DNA of 64,000 nucleotides from an uncultured Pantoea sp. (GTDB taxonomy: Bacteria; Pseudomonadota; Gammaproteobacteria; Enterobacterales; Enterobacteriaceae), in assembly GCA_913778495.1 (NCBI GenBank), contig CAJYVD010000031.1, positions 53,670-117,669 of the forward strand. The letters are read 5' to 3'. Below the pieces are notes generated by a model. The model was not told the origin of the DNA. It saw only the letters and a list, made by a program, of their open reading frames with translations, and did no database searches. The first letter of the stretch is position 1, and each line of letters starts with the position of its first letter. Below are positions 38,365-47,527 of the stretch, one piece after another. A program made the position numbers and the translations under genes.

Positions 38365-39378
38365 ATGCACGCTCTGGATTTGCAGGTGCTCAACGCCGGG
38401 CGCCAGTGGTTACACGCGCACACCGTCTGGCTTTGCACCGTTATCAGTACATTCGGGTCATCGCCGCGACCGCCGGGCGCTATGATGGTGATCCGCGCAG
38501 ACGGACGCTACAGCGGCTCGCTTTCCGGGGGCTGCGTAGAAGAGAGTTTCATCGAACGCATTCAGGCCCAGGCGTTCAATGCGCCCAGCCAGCTCATCCG
38601 CTATGGCGAAGGCGGCTACGCACCCGATCAGGCGCTGCCCTGCGGCGGAAGCCTGTCGATTTTGGTGGAGAAGCTTCCGCCGGGTGCAGAGAGTCAAGCC
38701 TATCTGACGACGATGGTCGACGCCCTCACGCAAGCCACCGCGCTGGTCAAGCGCGTCACCCTGCCCGAAGCCTGCACGTCACTGACGCCAGTCGGCTTTA
38801 GCGGAAAGACCGAGGCCGAGGTGTGCGGAGATGCTATCACCTTGACGCTGGCCACGCCGCCGCGGTTGATCGTGTGCGGTCTCTCGAGCGTGGCCGTTTT
38901 TTGCGCCAACTTTGCCCTGGCGCTGGGCTTTGAAACGCTGGTGTGTGAGCATCGACCCGACACCCTCGTCACGCTTGCGCCAGGTCTCAGCGAAGGTATT
39001 ACGCTGCTTGAGGTATTTCCGGCGCGCTATCTGGAAGAGCACGGCTGCCACGCGGGTACGGCTATTTTATCGCTGACCCACGATCCGCGCATTGACGATT
39101 TGACCATGATGGAAGCCGTGCAGCTGCCCGCGTTTTACCTTGGTGCAATGGGGTCGTTACGCAATAGCCAAAAACGCCGCGAGCGGCTGGTGGCGTTCGG
39201 CGACGTCACGCCAGAGCAGCTGCAGCGCATTCATGCGCCAGTGGGGTTGGCGATCGGCAGCAAGACCCCGGCGGAGATCGCCCTGTCGATCATGGCCGAT
39301 ATCGTGCGCCATAAAAACGGCGTGGTGAGCGACGCGGAGGCGAGCGCCGTCGCGGTGCCCTGCACGGGCTTAGCATGA
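38365..39378 (+). CDS. XdhC/CoxI-family molybdenum cofactor chaperone (PaoD-like)
   Basis: A 337-residue XdhC-family protein. The N-terminal half has FGSSPRPPGAMMVIRADGRYSGSLSGGCVE and LPCGGSLSILVEKL, the Moco-binding part. The C-terminal half is a Rossmann-like XdhC_C domain (LIVCGLSSVAVFCANFALALGF). Such proteins bind and sulfurate molybdopterin and insert it into xanthine-oxidase-family enzymes; PaoD does this for PaoABC in E. coli. Here it converges on paoABC from the opposite strand instead of being its fourth gene. It overlaps the next gene by 4 bp (ATGA). Confidence 0.9.
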   Translation: MHALDLQVLNAGRQWLHAHTVWLCTVISTFGSSPRPPGAMMVIRADGRYSGSLSGGCVEESFIERIQAQAFNAPSQLIRYGEGGYAPDQALPCGGSLSILVEKLPPGAESQAYLTTMVDALTQATALVKRVTLPEACTSLTPVGFSGKTEAEVCGDAITLTLATPPRLIVCGLSSVAVFCANFALALGFETLVCEHRPDTLVTLAPGLSEGITLLEVFPARYLEEHGCHAGTAILSLTHDPRIDDLTMMEAVQLPAFYLGAMGSLRNSQKRRERLVAFGDVTPEQLQRIHAPVGLAIGSKTPAEIALSIMADIVRHKNGVVSDAEASAVAVPCTGLA

Positions 39379-39950
39379 AGCACGCTATCCTGATCATGGC
39401 CGCCGGCCTGAGCGAGCGATTTCGCCAGGCGGGTCAGGGCCACAAGCTGACGGCAATGCTGCAGGGCAAACCGGTGTTGCAACACACGCTGGCACATGCC
39501 ACTGCTACCGGTCTTGATGTGTTTGTGATGACGCGCCCCGAGGATCACGCCATTCACGCCTTGTTGCCACCGTACTGCCTTTTAACCTGCTGCAGCGGCG
39601 GGCTGGGCGACTCCATTGCCGCCGCCGTGGGGGCGGTACCGGACTACGACGGCTGGCTGATTGCGTTAGGTGACATGCCGTTGATTGCGCCTGCAAGCTA
39701 CCTTGCGGTCAGCGAAGCGCTGCGTGCCGCGCCTGTGGCGCGCGCCGTGGTCAATGGCGAAGCGGCGCATCCGGTGGGGTTTGATCGGTCCTGCTATGCG
39801 CAACTGCGTGACCTGCGCGGAGAAACAGGGGCTCGGGCTCTGCTGCGAAACGCTGCGTTACGGCGTGTGGAACTGCAGGACAGCGGCTGTCGGTGGGATG
39901 TGGACACCCCTGACGATCTGCAGGCGATTGCGGCGCTGGCCCGCCTATAA
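39375..39950 (+). CDS. Molybdenum cofactor nucleotidyltransferase (MocA-like)
   Basis: A 191-residue MobA/MocA-type nucleotidyltransferase. MAAGLSERFRQAGQGHKL is the nucleotide-binding loop, LIALGDMPLIAP the metal-binding LxGDMP motif, and GETGARALLR and DVDTPDDLQ complete the family pattern. It should attach CMP (or GMP) to molybdopterin to make the dinucleotide cofactor needed by PaoC, which uses the cytosine form in E. coli. It is coupled to the XdhC-family gene. The stop faces the paoC stop 34 bp away. Confidence 0.88.
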   Translation: MKHAILIMAAGLSERFRQAGQGHKLTAMLQGKPVLQHTLAHATATGLDVFVMTRPEDHAIHALLPPYCLLTCCSGGLGDSIAAAVGAVPDYDGWLIALGDMPLIAPASYLAVSEALRAAPVARAVVNGEAAHPVGFDRSCYAQLRDLRGETGARALLRNAALRRVELQDSGCRWDVDTPDDLQAIAALARL

Positions 39951-39984
39951 GTGGCGCCGCCCTGGCAGACGGCGTCACTCAGGC

Positions 39985-42183
39985 TCAGGCCGTTTCGGGG
40001 AGTCCTGCCAGCAGTTTATCCAGCGTAACCGGATAGTCCCTGATGCGCACACCCGTGGCGTTGTAAATGGCATTCACAATCGCCGCACCCACGCCGCACA
40101 GTCCTAATTCGCCCACGCCTTTGGCCTTCATCGGCGAGGAGATCGGGTCGGTGTCGTCCAGGAAAATGACCTCCTGGCGCGGCACATCGGCGTGCACCGG
40201 TACTTCATACGTCGCCATATCATGATTGACGAAAAAGCCGCGCTTGGTATCTACCGCCAGCTCCTCCATCAGCGCGCCGCCTAACCCCATCGTCATGGCA
40301 CCGATCACCTGGCTGCGTGCCGTTTTCGGATTGAGGATCCGGCCTGCCGCACACACGGCCAGCATGCGGCGTACCCGGACTTCACCGGTGGCGATATCTA
40401 CCGCCACTTCGGCGAAATGCCCGGCAAAGGTAGATTGCTGGTAGCGTTCATCCAGATCGCCAAACTCGATGGTGTCTTCAGCGACCAGCGTTCCGTTGAC
40501 GACGGCGTCGGTGAGCGGACGGCTATGTCCTGCGGCACGGACCTCGCCCTCAACGAACTCAGCCTCCGCCGCATCCATGCCGAGCGCCTGGGCCACCTGC
40601 TCGCGCAATTTGACGCACGCCGCGTACACGCCCGAGGTCGAGGTGTTGGCGCCCCACTGGCCGCCGGATCCTGCGGACACCGGGAAGTCGGAGTCACCCA
40701 GCCGAACGCGGACCTGCTCCAGCGGCACGCCCAGCATCTCTGCCGCCGTTTGCGCAATAATGGTATAGCTGCCGGTGCCAATATCGGTCATGTCCGTTTC
40801 CACCGTCACGGTGCCCGACGCCTCCAGCTGCACGCGCGCGCCGGAAGCCGACAGCAGGTTATTACGGAAACCGGCCGCCATCCCCATGCCCACCAGCCAG
40901 CGTCCGTCTCTGACCTGCGCAGGTTGCGCCTTGCGCTGCTGCCAGCCGAACGCCTCACTGCCGGTTTGCAGACACGCCACCAGCTGGCGGCGCGAGAAAG
41001 GACGCTGCGGATCGGCAGGGTCAACCTGCGTGTCATTGAGAATGCGAAACGCCACCGGATCCATGCCCACTTTCTCGGCGATTTCATCTATAGCGATTTC
41101 CAGCGCCATCAGGCCGGGCGCTTCGCCCGGCGCGCGCATTGCGTTGCCCTCGGGAAGATCCAGCGTCGCGAGGCGCAGCCCGGTAAGACGGTTGGCGCCC
41201 GCATAGAGCAGCTCCGTCTGCTGCACCGCCGTTTCCGGCGTACCGCCGGGCAGGTTCCCCGACCAACTCAGGTGTGAGAGGGCGGTGATATGGCCTTCGG
41301 CGTCGGTCCCGATGCGAATATGCTGACGCGTTGCCGGGCGGTGCGTGGTGTTATTGGGGATCATTGGGCGCGGCAGCATCACTTTGACGGGGCGCTTTAC
41401 GACGCGTGCGCCGAGCGCAGCCAGCAGGGCATCACTGCGCAGGAACAGTTTGCCGCCAAAGCCGCCGCCAATGTAGGACGAGATCAACCTTACTTTTTCT
41501 GGCGGAATATTCAGCGTTTTCGCCAGGTCGCTGCGACCCCAGTTGATCATCTGATTAGACGTCCACACCGTCAGAGCGTCCTGCTGCCACAGTGCCGTGG
41601 ACGCGTGAGGCTCCATGGCCATATGGCTCTGATCCGGCGTGGTATAGACCGCATCCAGCGTCACGCTGGCGGTACGCAGTGCCTGCTCAACATCGCCCAC
41701 CGCTTTATCCGGCGTGTCTTCCGGCGCCTGAGTGACGGACGATTGCGCCTCAGCGAGGTCATACGCACCTGGCTCACGTTCGCTGTGCACCACCACCAAC
41801 TGGGCCGCCGCGCGCGCCTGCTCAAAGGTTTCTGCTACCACCAGCGCCACGGCCTGGTGGTAGTGTTCGATGTGGTATTCCGCCAGCAAGCGGGCGGTGT
41901 TCATGTCGCCGATTTCCAGCTTGCCTGCCTGCGCGGCGGTGATCACGGCGAGCACGCCCGGCGCGCCTTCAGCGGCGTCGGTTTCTACCGCGATAAGCTT
42001 ACCCTTGGCGATGGGGCTCATCACCGGATAGCCGTAGACGGCGTCGGGCGCTTCACGATGGCGTTCATAGGCGTAAGGCGCACTGCCGGTGGTTTTTAGC
42101 GGCCCGTCGATGCGGTCGCGCGGTTGACCGATGTAACGCTGGCGGTCAATGGGATTAGAACCTGCGGGTTTATCGAACTTCAT
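39985..42183 (-). CDS. paoC: Aldehyde oxidoreductase molybdenum-binding subunit
   Basis: A 732-residue large subunit of a xanthine-oxidase-family aldehyde oxidoreductase, the same length as E. coli PaoC. The catalytic Glu is E692 in [10 protein letters not shown], also the E. coli position. Moco-binding segments such as [29 protein letters not shown] and [14 protein letters not shown] are present. The enzyme oxidises aromatic and other aldehydes to acids and helps detoxify them. It is the third gene of paoABC: the paoB stop overlaps its start by 4 bp. Electrons pass Moco, 2Fe-2S (PaoA), then FAD (PaoB). Confidence 0.95.
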   Translation of the reverse strand: MKFDKPAGSNPIDRQRYIGQPRDRIDGPLKTTGSAPYAYERHREAPDAVYGYPVMSPIAKGKLIAVETDAAEGAPGVLAVITAAQAGKLEIGDMNTARLLAEYHIEHYHQAVALVVAETFEQARAAAQLVVVHSEREPGAYDLAEAQSSVTQAPEDTPDKAVGDVEQALRTASVTLDAVYTTPDQSHMAMEPHASTALWQQDALTVWTSNQMINWGRSDLAKTLNIPPEKVRLISSYIGGGFGGKLFLRSDALLAALGARVVKRPVKVMLPRPMIPNNTTHRPATRQHIRIGTDAEGHITALSHLSWSGNLPGGTPETAVQQTELLYAGANRLTGLRLATLDLPEGNAMRAPGEAPGLMALEIAIDEIAEKVGMDPVAFRILNDTQVDPADPQRPFSRRQLVACLQTGSEAFGWQQRKAQPAQVRDGRWLVGMGMAAGFRNNLLSASGARVQLEASGTVTVETDMTDIGTGSYTIIAQTAAEMLGVPLEQVRVRLGDSDFPVSAGSGGQWGANTSTSGVYAACVKLREQVAQALGMDAAEAEFVEGEVRAAGHSRPLTDAVVNGTLVAEDTIEFGDLDERYQQSTFAGHFAEVAVDIATGEVRVRRMLAVCAAGRILNPKTARSQVIGAMTMGLGGALMEELAVDTKRGFFVNHDMATYEVPVHADVPRQEVIFLDDTDPISSPMKAKGVGELGLCGVGAAIVNAIYNATGVRIRDYPVTLDKLLAGLPETA

Positions 42184-43136
42184 GGTGTGGCTCTCCCTTC
42201 TGCCAGGACGGCGGCGAGCGTACGCTTCGCCAGCACGAGCTTGAATGCGTTGCTCTCGGTGGGGCTGGCGTCGTGGAACAGGGCATCAAACACCGGCCCG
42301 GCGCCTTGCGCCATCGCCAGGTCTGCAGCCTCGCGCCGCCAGGGCTGATGCGCCACGCCGCCGAAGGCGACGCGTCCGGTGCCGTCAGGCTGCACCACGG
42401 CGGCCACCGAGATCAGCGCAAACGCGTAAGAGGCACGATCGCGCACTTTGCGATAGATGTGGGTACCACCCAGCGGCGGCGGCAGCACCACCGCGACGAT
42501 AAACTCGCCGGCTTCCAGCACCGTTTCCAGATGGGGCGTGTCACCGGGCGTACGGTAAAATTCGGCGAGCGGGATCGCCCGTTCGCTGCCATCAGGACGC
42601 ACGGTTTCTACCGTGGCGTCGAGCAGACGCATCGCGACCGCCATGTCGCTGGGATGGGTCGCAATGCAGTGTTCGCTGGCGGCGACCACCGCAAGCTGGC
42701 GGCTGTAGCCGTCGCGCGCGGCGCAGCCGCTGCCGGGCGCGCGCTTATTGCACGGTTGATGGGTATCATAAAAATAGGGGCAGCGAGTGCGCTGCAGCAG
42801 ATTGCCAGCCGTGGTGGCCTGGTTGCGCAGTTGACCGGAGGCTCCTGCCAGCAGCGCGCGCGACAGCACCGCGTAATCACGACGCACGCGCATGTCCGCC
42901 GCCAAATCGGTGTTACGCACCAGCGCGCCGATGCGCAGACCGCCATCCGGCGTGGTTTCAAGGGTGTCCAGTGCCAGGCCGTTCACGTCGATAAGGTGCA
43001 GTGGCGTTTCGATCTCCAGCTTCATCAGATCCAGCAGATTGGTGCCGCCGGCAATGAATTTTGCACCGGGCGTTTGCTGGGCGCAGCGGGCCGCCTCTTG
43101 CGGCGAGCCGGCTTTCTCATAAGTGAAGGCTTTCAC
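42180..43136 (-). CDS. paoB: Aldehyde oxidoreductase FAD-binding subunit
   Basis: A 318-residue FAD subunit, as long as E. coli Pao[18 protein letters not shown] is the FAD pyrophosphate-binding motif, and [20 protein letters not shown] is the second FAD block. Cysteines in RTRCPYF...PCNK...GSGC fit the additional 4Fe-4S cluster loop peculiar to PaoB-type subunits. It overlaps both neighbours by 4 bp. Confidence 0.94.
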   Translation of the reverse strand: MKAFTYEKAGSPQEAARCAQQTPGAKFIAGGTNLLDLMKLEIETPLHLIDVNGLALDTLETTPDGGLRIGALVRNTDLAADMRVRRDYAVLSRALLAGASGQLRNQATTAGNLLQRTRCPYFYDTHQPCNKRAPGSGCAARDGYSRQLAVVAASEHCIATHPSDMAVAMRLLDATVETVRPDGSERAIPLAEFYRTPGDTPHLETVLEAGEFIVAVVLPPPLGGTHIYRKVRDRASYAFALISVAAVVQPDGTGRVAFGGVAHQPWRREAADLAMAQGAGPVFDALFHDASPTESNAFKLVLAKRTLAAVLAEGRATP

Positions 43137-43711
43137 GATGTCTGGCCTCCCGCGTAGTCTTCAATGGCGTCCAGGATGTTGGCGTAAGCGCCGCAGCGAC
43201 AGATGTTGCCGCTCATGCGCTCGCGGATCTCATCTGGCGTCAGGGCTGGCGTTGCCAGTAAATCACCCGAGACGTGGCTGGGAATACCCGCCTTGATCTC
43301 CGCCAACACCGCCAGCGAGGAGCAGATCTGTCCCGGTGTACAGTAGCCGCACTGATAGCCATCGTGCCGGATAAACGCGGCCTGCAGCGGATGCAGATCC
43401 TCGGGCGTGCCCACCCCTTCGATGGTGGTGACCTCTGCCTCGTGCTGCATCACCGCCAGGGTCAGGCAGGCATTAATGCGGCGGCCATTGACCATCACGG
43501 TACAGGCGCCGCACTGGCCGTGATCGCAGCCTTTTTTGGTGCCGGTGAGGTGCAGGTGCTCCCGCAGCGCGTCCAGCAGTGTGGTGCGGCTGTCAACGTG
43601 AAGGTGGTGCGGCCTGCCGTTGACGTTGAGCGTCACCGGAAGGGTGTGCGGTACGGATTCAGGCGGCTTTTCAGCATCCTGCAACATAGGGGTGTCGTGT
43701 GGGGTGCTCAT
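43133..43711 (-). CDS. paoA: Aldehyde oxidoreductase 2Fe-2S subunit, lacking a Tat signal
   Basis: A 192-residue iron-sulfur subunit. The start at 43711 has GGAGG 5 bp upstream; a longer frame to 43747 adds 12 residues without a signal. [12 protein letters not shown] is the plant-type 2Fe-2S site, and [10 protein letters not shown] with NICRCGAY the second cluster. E. coli PaoA has a twin-arginine leader of about 50 residues that sends PaoABC to the periplasm. Here the protein begins [15 protein letters not shown], with no RR motif or hydrophobic stretch, so the complex should stay in the cytoplasm unless exported another way. Confidence 0.93.
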   Translation of the reverse strand: MSTPHDTPMLQDAEKPPESVPHTLPVTLNVNGRPHHLHVDSRTTLLDALREHLHLTGTKKGCDHGQCGACTVMVNGRRINACLTLAVMQHEAEVTTIEGVGTPEDLHPLQAAFIRHDGYQCGYCTPGQICSSLAVLAEIKAGIPSHVSGDLLATPALTPDEIRERMSGNICRCGAYANILDAIEDYAGGQTS

Positions 43712-43880
43712 ACCCGCCTCCAGATCAAAAAGGGGGTGCCTGCGCACCCCAGGTTATCGTTGTTTTAGGAAACATTAAGCATAGACGGCGCAGGGGTAAT
43801 TGGGAGGCGGTTCAGGTTTTTGCTGAGAAAAGCGCGTTGCTGAAAAATGCGTGCCCCTTTTTTTTTCACCGCGGTAGTGG

Positions 43881-43904
43881 GCGCCGCCTTATCAGGGGCG
43901 GCGC
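43881..43904. terminator. GC-rich hairpin after the ADP-ribosyltransferase gene
   Basis: GCGCCGCC/GGCGGCGC, an 8-bp perfect stem with an 8-nt loop, 44 bp beyond the stop of the gene transcribed leftward. There is no T-tract on that strand. Confidence 0.4.
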
Positions 43905-43947
43905 GCTCGCATTCACACCGCAAGCGTGAAGCCGGGGAGGCTGCGGA

Positions 43948-45207
43948 TCAGTGAGGCATAATGTAGCGATCTTTGTCCTCTTCCCGCACCGTTTCTTGCA
44001 GAGACACCCGCCAAATCCGGCCGTCAAGCTTAATCTCGCTCACGCGAAAACACGCCAGGGGTGAATAGAGGCTCTCATCCTCACGGTGATCAAATGCCAA
44101 GCCGTTAGGGGGGTAGATGTGACGGCTGCTATTTCCCGTGAGAGTAAAAATCACGCGCCCCTTGCCCTGCGGCGGATCTTTATACACTATATTTTTTACG
44201 TACTGCTGATTTGACGAAGTGGAGTAAAACTGACTCACTTCATACACAGCGTCAGGCTGGTTTTTAAACCGCTGGTTCAATTCATTAATACCCTCCTGCG
44301 TCATATATTCACCCCGGTACGTGGTTATTGTATTTTTACCTTTGTTGTTATAAAACAGTTTTGCATAGGGGGTTATGTCCTGATGAATACTAACTGCTTC
44401 ATTTTCAATGTGATATTTTTTAATCGGGTTGTTGTAAAATATTTCTGGGCCTTTTGCTTTCTCATATTCTCGGATAACTTTTTCTCCAAGCTTATTACCC
44501 GCTTTCTCAGGATTGCCGGGATCATAGCGAGCGCGCAGCGTAAGGATTAAGGAATTTATTGCGTAACAACCTGAATTTGTATGATAAATAACACCGAATC
44601 TCTCAATTCTTTTTAGTTCATCTTCTGTTAAGGCTTTTCCTGCTGTTGCGGTTACGCTGCCCGAGGGCGTCGTCTTTGCTCGTTTGGCGCCAGGAGTATG
44701 CGCTTCCAGTGCCCTTTCAATAGCATTCTCCTTGTGTAAAAGTTCCTGTAATTTGCTGACTAACTCGTTGATTTTATTTTGTGAGTTATGGATATCTTGG
44801 TTCACTGCGGACAGTGTGTGCTGATACCGCGCGACGGCTTCTTTTACCCGAATTTCAGGTGCCGCAGAACCGGCTGCTTGCGCCGCAGCGCGTCGTTCAG
44901 AAGCATAGCGATTTTTATATAAATGCTTCTTAATAAAATTCTGGTTTTCACCATTTTTAAAAAAACCATTTTTTAGTCTTAATAGCGGGTCGTTGTCTTG
45001 TCGCGTCGAAATGCTTTTTACCTGACTAATGTCGAATTTTATTCGATTGCTTCTGTTTCGTTTATCCTCAAGGGAAAATTTCAATTCATCTTGCTTGTTA
45101 AATACGAGATTAATTTCTGAGGCAATACGTTTCTTCTCAGTTTTCAACTCTTGTAGTGTAGGAGGTATCTGCGCCACGACTGGCGTGTTTATAGCTTTAA
45201 TAGGCAC
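43948..45207 (-). CDS. Putative arginine-type ADP-ribosyltransferase toxin/effector
   Basis: A 419-residue protein, AT-rich compared with its neighbours. Residues 15-60 and 120-170 look like charged coiled coils. The C-terminal 220 residues carry the mono-ADP-ribosyltransferase triad of the R-S-ExE class: R298 in TTYRGE, S329-T330-S331 in FYSTSS, and E376-D-E378, followed by F387 and V389 at the spacing seen in ExoS/cholera-turn-type enzymes (E...F at +9, V at +11). This class modifies arginine in host or rival proteins. No Sec signal, hrp box, immunity gene or secretion marker (VgrG, PAAR, RHS) was found, so the route of delivery is unknown. The family call rests on motifs read by eye. Confidence 0.72.
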   Translation of the reverse strand: MPIKAINTPVVAQIPPTLQELKTEKKRIASEINLVFNKQDELKFSLEDKRNRSNRIKFDISQVKSISTRQDNDPLLRLKNGFFKNGENQNFIKKHLYKNRYASERRAAAQAAGSAAPEIRVKEAVARYQHTLSAVNQDIHNSQNKINELVSKLQELLHKENAIERALEAHTPGAKRAKTTPSGSVTATAGKALTEDELKRIERFGVIYHTNSGCYAINSLILTLRARYDPGNPEKAGNKLGEKVIREYEKAKGPEIFYNNPIKKYHIENEAVSIHQDITPYAKLFYNNKGKNTITTYRGEYMTQEGINELNQRFKNQPDAVYEVSQFYSTSSNQQYVKNIVYKDPPQGKGRVIFTLTGNSSRHIYPPNGLAFDHREDESLYSPLACFRVSEIKLDGRIWRVSLQETVREEDKDRYIMPH

Positions 45208-45601
45208 CTTATCTTTTCCTTATGAAAATTTTTATCACGATGAACCGTAAAGTATTTCAACATTACGCCCTGGCGACGCTCAAAAAGCGCCCTTGTGGCA
45301 CCGCATATTTTTGTCAAAAGGCATACCTACCCTGGGAAAGTGAAGAAGTCTCTTCGGCTCCTGATCTTTTACATAAAGCTGAGAGTCAAACTGACCTGTA
45401 GGTGATAACTTCATATAATGGTACTTATATGAAGCTAGGATCCCTGTAACGATCCCGCTATACTGAGCGGGTTAGCCTGTTTTCTCCGGTGTGTGGATAA
45501 AAAACAGGCAGCGCTACGTAAAATCTGACCGGGTAACCCCGCTGTTGCAGCATCAGAATTTACGTAGCATCGCCCGAAGCGCAACCTGCGGACGCCAACC
45601 G
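45208..45601. other. Intergenic region with lox-like site and hairpin
   Basis: Between the ADP-ribosyltransferase gene and the Cre-like gene, which are divergent. Besides the lox-like site it contains the hairpin CCCGCT-ATACTG-AGCGGG (45454-45471). The leading frame from 45491 to 45601 is open but lacks Cre homology. Confidence 0.5.
45405..45438. other. loxP-like recombination site
   Basis: 34 bp made of two 13-bp arms around an 8-bp spacer. The left arm is ATAACTTCATATA (loxP arm: ATAACTTCGTATA, one difference), the spacer is ATGGTACT and the right arm is TATATGAAGCTAG. The arms are inverted repeats matching at 11 of 13 positions, with the inner 10 perfect (45409-45418 and 45425-45434). The spacer is asymmetric, giving the site a direction as in loxP. 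It lies 163 bp upstream of the Cre-like start codon. Confidence 0.85.
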
Positions 45602-46627
45602 ATGACCAAGCTCACCCCGTTTGACGATCTCTCCCTCGCCACGGAGGATGACAGCGCGATACGCGCGCAGCTGCACGCCTTTGTGCGCGATAAAGACGCG
45701 TTCTCCGCCAATACCTGGACACAGCTGATGAGCGTGATGCGCATGGCTGCACGCTGGTCGCGCGAGCACAATTGCGCTTTTTTGCCGATGTCACCCCACG
45801 ACCTGCGTGAATACCTTCTGTTTTTACAGCGCAGCGGACGCGCCTCATCCACCGTCAGCACGCATGCGGCACTCATCTCTATGTTACACCGTAACGCAGG
45901 CCTGACGCCGCCCACCGTCTCGCCGCTGGTGTTTCGCACGATGAAAAAGATCAACCGAAACGCCGTTCTTGCAGGGGAGCGCGCCGGCCAGGCGATCCCG
46001 TTTCGCATTGGCGATCTGCTGGCGCTGGATGGCAAATGGGCGAGTTCGCCGCGTTTGCAGCACGCACGCGATCTGGCTTTTTTGCATGTGGCTTACGCAA
46101 CGCTGTTGCGCATCAGCGAGTTAGGCCGCCTGCGCGTGCGCGATGTCACGCACGCCGCTGACGGACGTATCGTGCTGGACGTGGGCTGGACCAAAACCCT
46201 GGTGATGACCGGCGGCCTGATTAAAGGGCTGGGCACACTTTCTTCTGAGCGCCTGACGGCGTGGCTAAAGGCGTCCGGTCTGATACAGACGCCCGATGCC
46301 TTTCTTTTTGCGCCTGTGCACCGCAGCAACCGCGCGCTGGCCGTGACGGATAAACCGCTGTCGACCCGGGCGCTGGAAGATATCTTTGCGCGAGCGTGGC
46401 GTGAAGCCGGGCCGCAAGCGGCGCAAGCCAACAAAAATCGCTATCGCGGCTGGACCGGCCACAGCACGCGCGTCGGCGCCGCGATGGATATGGCGAAAAA
46501 CCGCTACAGCCTCGCACAGATCATGCAGGAAGGCACGTGGAAAAAAACCGAAACGCTAATGCGCTATATTCGCCACGTTGATGCCCACGCAGGCGCGATG
46601 GTGGACTTGATGGCGCGCTATGCCTGA
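45602..46627 (+). CDS. Cre-type tyrosine recombinase
   Basis: A 341-residue recombinase (P1 Cre has 343). The start at 45602 is chosen by alignment to Cre (MTKLTPFDDLSL...); the ribosome site is weak and a GTG-started frame reaches back to 45491. Cre catalytic residues are all present within two or three positions: R170 (LLRISE), K198 (WTKTL), H287 and R290 (GHSTRVGAAMDMA), W313 (GTWKK) and nucleophile Y322 (RYIRHVD). The N-terminal core-binding domain also follows Cre (DAFSANTWTQLMSVMRMAARW; DLREYLLFLQRSG). It should recombine the adjacent lox-like site and resolve plasmid dimers. Cre relatives with their own lox-like sites have been reported from Pantoea (Panto/pox), probably its closest kin. 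Confidence 0.93.
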   Translation: MTKLTPFDDLSLATEDDSAIRAQLHAFVRDKDAFSANTWTQLMSVMRMAARWSREHNCAFLPMSPHDLREYLLFLQRSGRASSTVSTHAALISMLHRNAGLTPPTVSPLVFRTMKKINRNAVLAGERAGQAIPFRIGDLLALDGKWASSPRLQHARDLAFLHVAYATLLRISELGRLRVRDVTHAADGRIVLDVGWTKTLVMTGGLIKGLGTLSSERLTAWLKASGLIQTPDAFLFAPVHRSNRALAVTDKPLSTRALEDIFARAWREAGPQAAQANKNRYRGWTGHSTRVGAAMDMAKNRYSLAQIMQEGTWKKTETLMRYIRHVDAHAGAMVDLMARYA

Positions 46628-46667
46628 AAACCCGTGGCGTTCGAGGCCGTTAACGATGGCTGCCACC

Positions 46668-47378
46668 CTATGCCTCTGGCACCAAATCGCGTTCTGCTTC
46701 CCCGCTCTCCAGTAGCGCGAGCAGCGCATCCGCCACCTGCTCCGGCGTATGCGCGATCGCCGCGATGGCGCTCTCCTGCGCGCTGGCCTCTGCATGACCG
46801 GCTTTTACGGCTCGGTAAAATTCCGTCTGCGTCACAAACGGGTAGAGCGTGGAAACGACGATCCCCGCCGAAGCCAACTCGAGGCGGGCGACGCGTGACA
46901 GCATATTGAGTCCGGCTTTGGCGCTGGTATAGGCAGCCGATCCCGCGTAGGTGCTTAGAGTAGCGCCTGAACTGACGTTAACAATGCTGCCTGCGCCTTG
47001 CTGACGCATAACGGGGATCACCGCCTGCATCATCCGTAGCGGCGCCACCAGGTTCAGGTCCAGCAGGTCAGTGAACGCATCGTCCGCGATCGCCTCAATG
47101 TTGGCGTGCAAGCCCTGTCCGGCGTTGTTGACCAGCGCGTCGATGCGACCAAAATGCTCGAGCGTGCGGCGAACGCTGCGCGCGATGTCGTCTGGGCAGG
47201 TGATATCACAGCGCAGCGGCAGCGCATGGTCTAACCCCTGCGCAAGCGCGGTCAGCCGTGCTTCCCGACGGGCCAGTAGCACCACCTGTGCCCCTGCGCG
47301 CGCGGCGGCACGGGCTGTCGCTGCGCCAATGCCCGAGGAAGCACCGGTTATCACAATCACTGCATCTTTTATTTTCAT
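46668..47378 (-). CDS. Short-chain dehydrogenase/reductase
   Basis: A 236-residue classical SDR. The start at 47378 (MKIKDAVIVITGASSGIG) is set by the Rossmann TGASSGIG motif at the N-terminus; a longer frame is non-homologous. NNAG, the catalytic Ser in VNVSSGA and the YTSAK motif (YxxxK) are present. It is divergent from an AraC-family gene that probably controls it. The substrate is unknown. Confidence 0.9.
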   Translation of the reverse strand: MKIKDAVIVITGASSGIGAATARAAARAGAQVVLLARREARLTALAQGLDHALPLRCDITCPDDIARSVRRTLEHFGRIDALVNNAGQGLHANIEAIADDAFTDLLDLNLVAPLRMMQAVIPVMRQQGAGSIVNVSSGATLSTYAGSAAYTSAKAGLNMLSRVARLELASAGIVVSTLYPFVTQTEFYRAVKAGHAEASAQESAIAAIAHTPEQVADALLALLESGEAERDLVPEA

Positions 47379-47527
47379 GGGGTTTCTCACGTGGGTGGAC
47401 AAGAGGAAGGGCGCGTGGCCTCCGATATCCTCAGCGTAACGCGTGCGCGGTTGCAGCGCAGCGTGGATTGTGTCTAAAATTTGCCTGATCCTGCTCATTT
47501 TGGGCGGGCGAATACAAGCACGCGACG

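Noticed and set aside
45207-45480. hrp box before the ADP-ribosyltransferase gene
   Set aside because: No GGAACC-N15-16-CCAC arrangement was found on the relevant strand, so type III secretion cannot be supported.
45491-45601. Cre-like protein starting at GTG 45491 (378 residues)
   Set aside because: The extra 37 residues have no match to Cre, which aligns from 45602; kept only as an alternative start.
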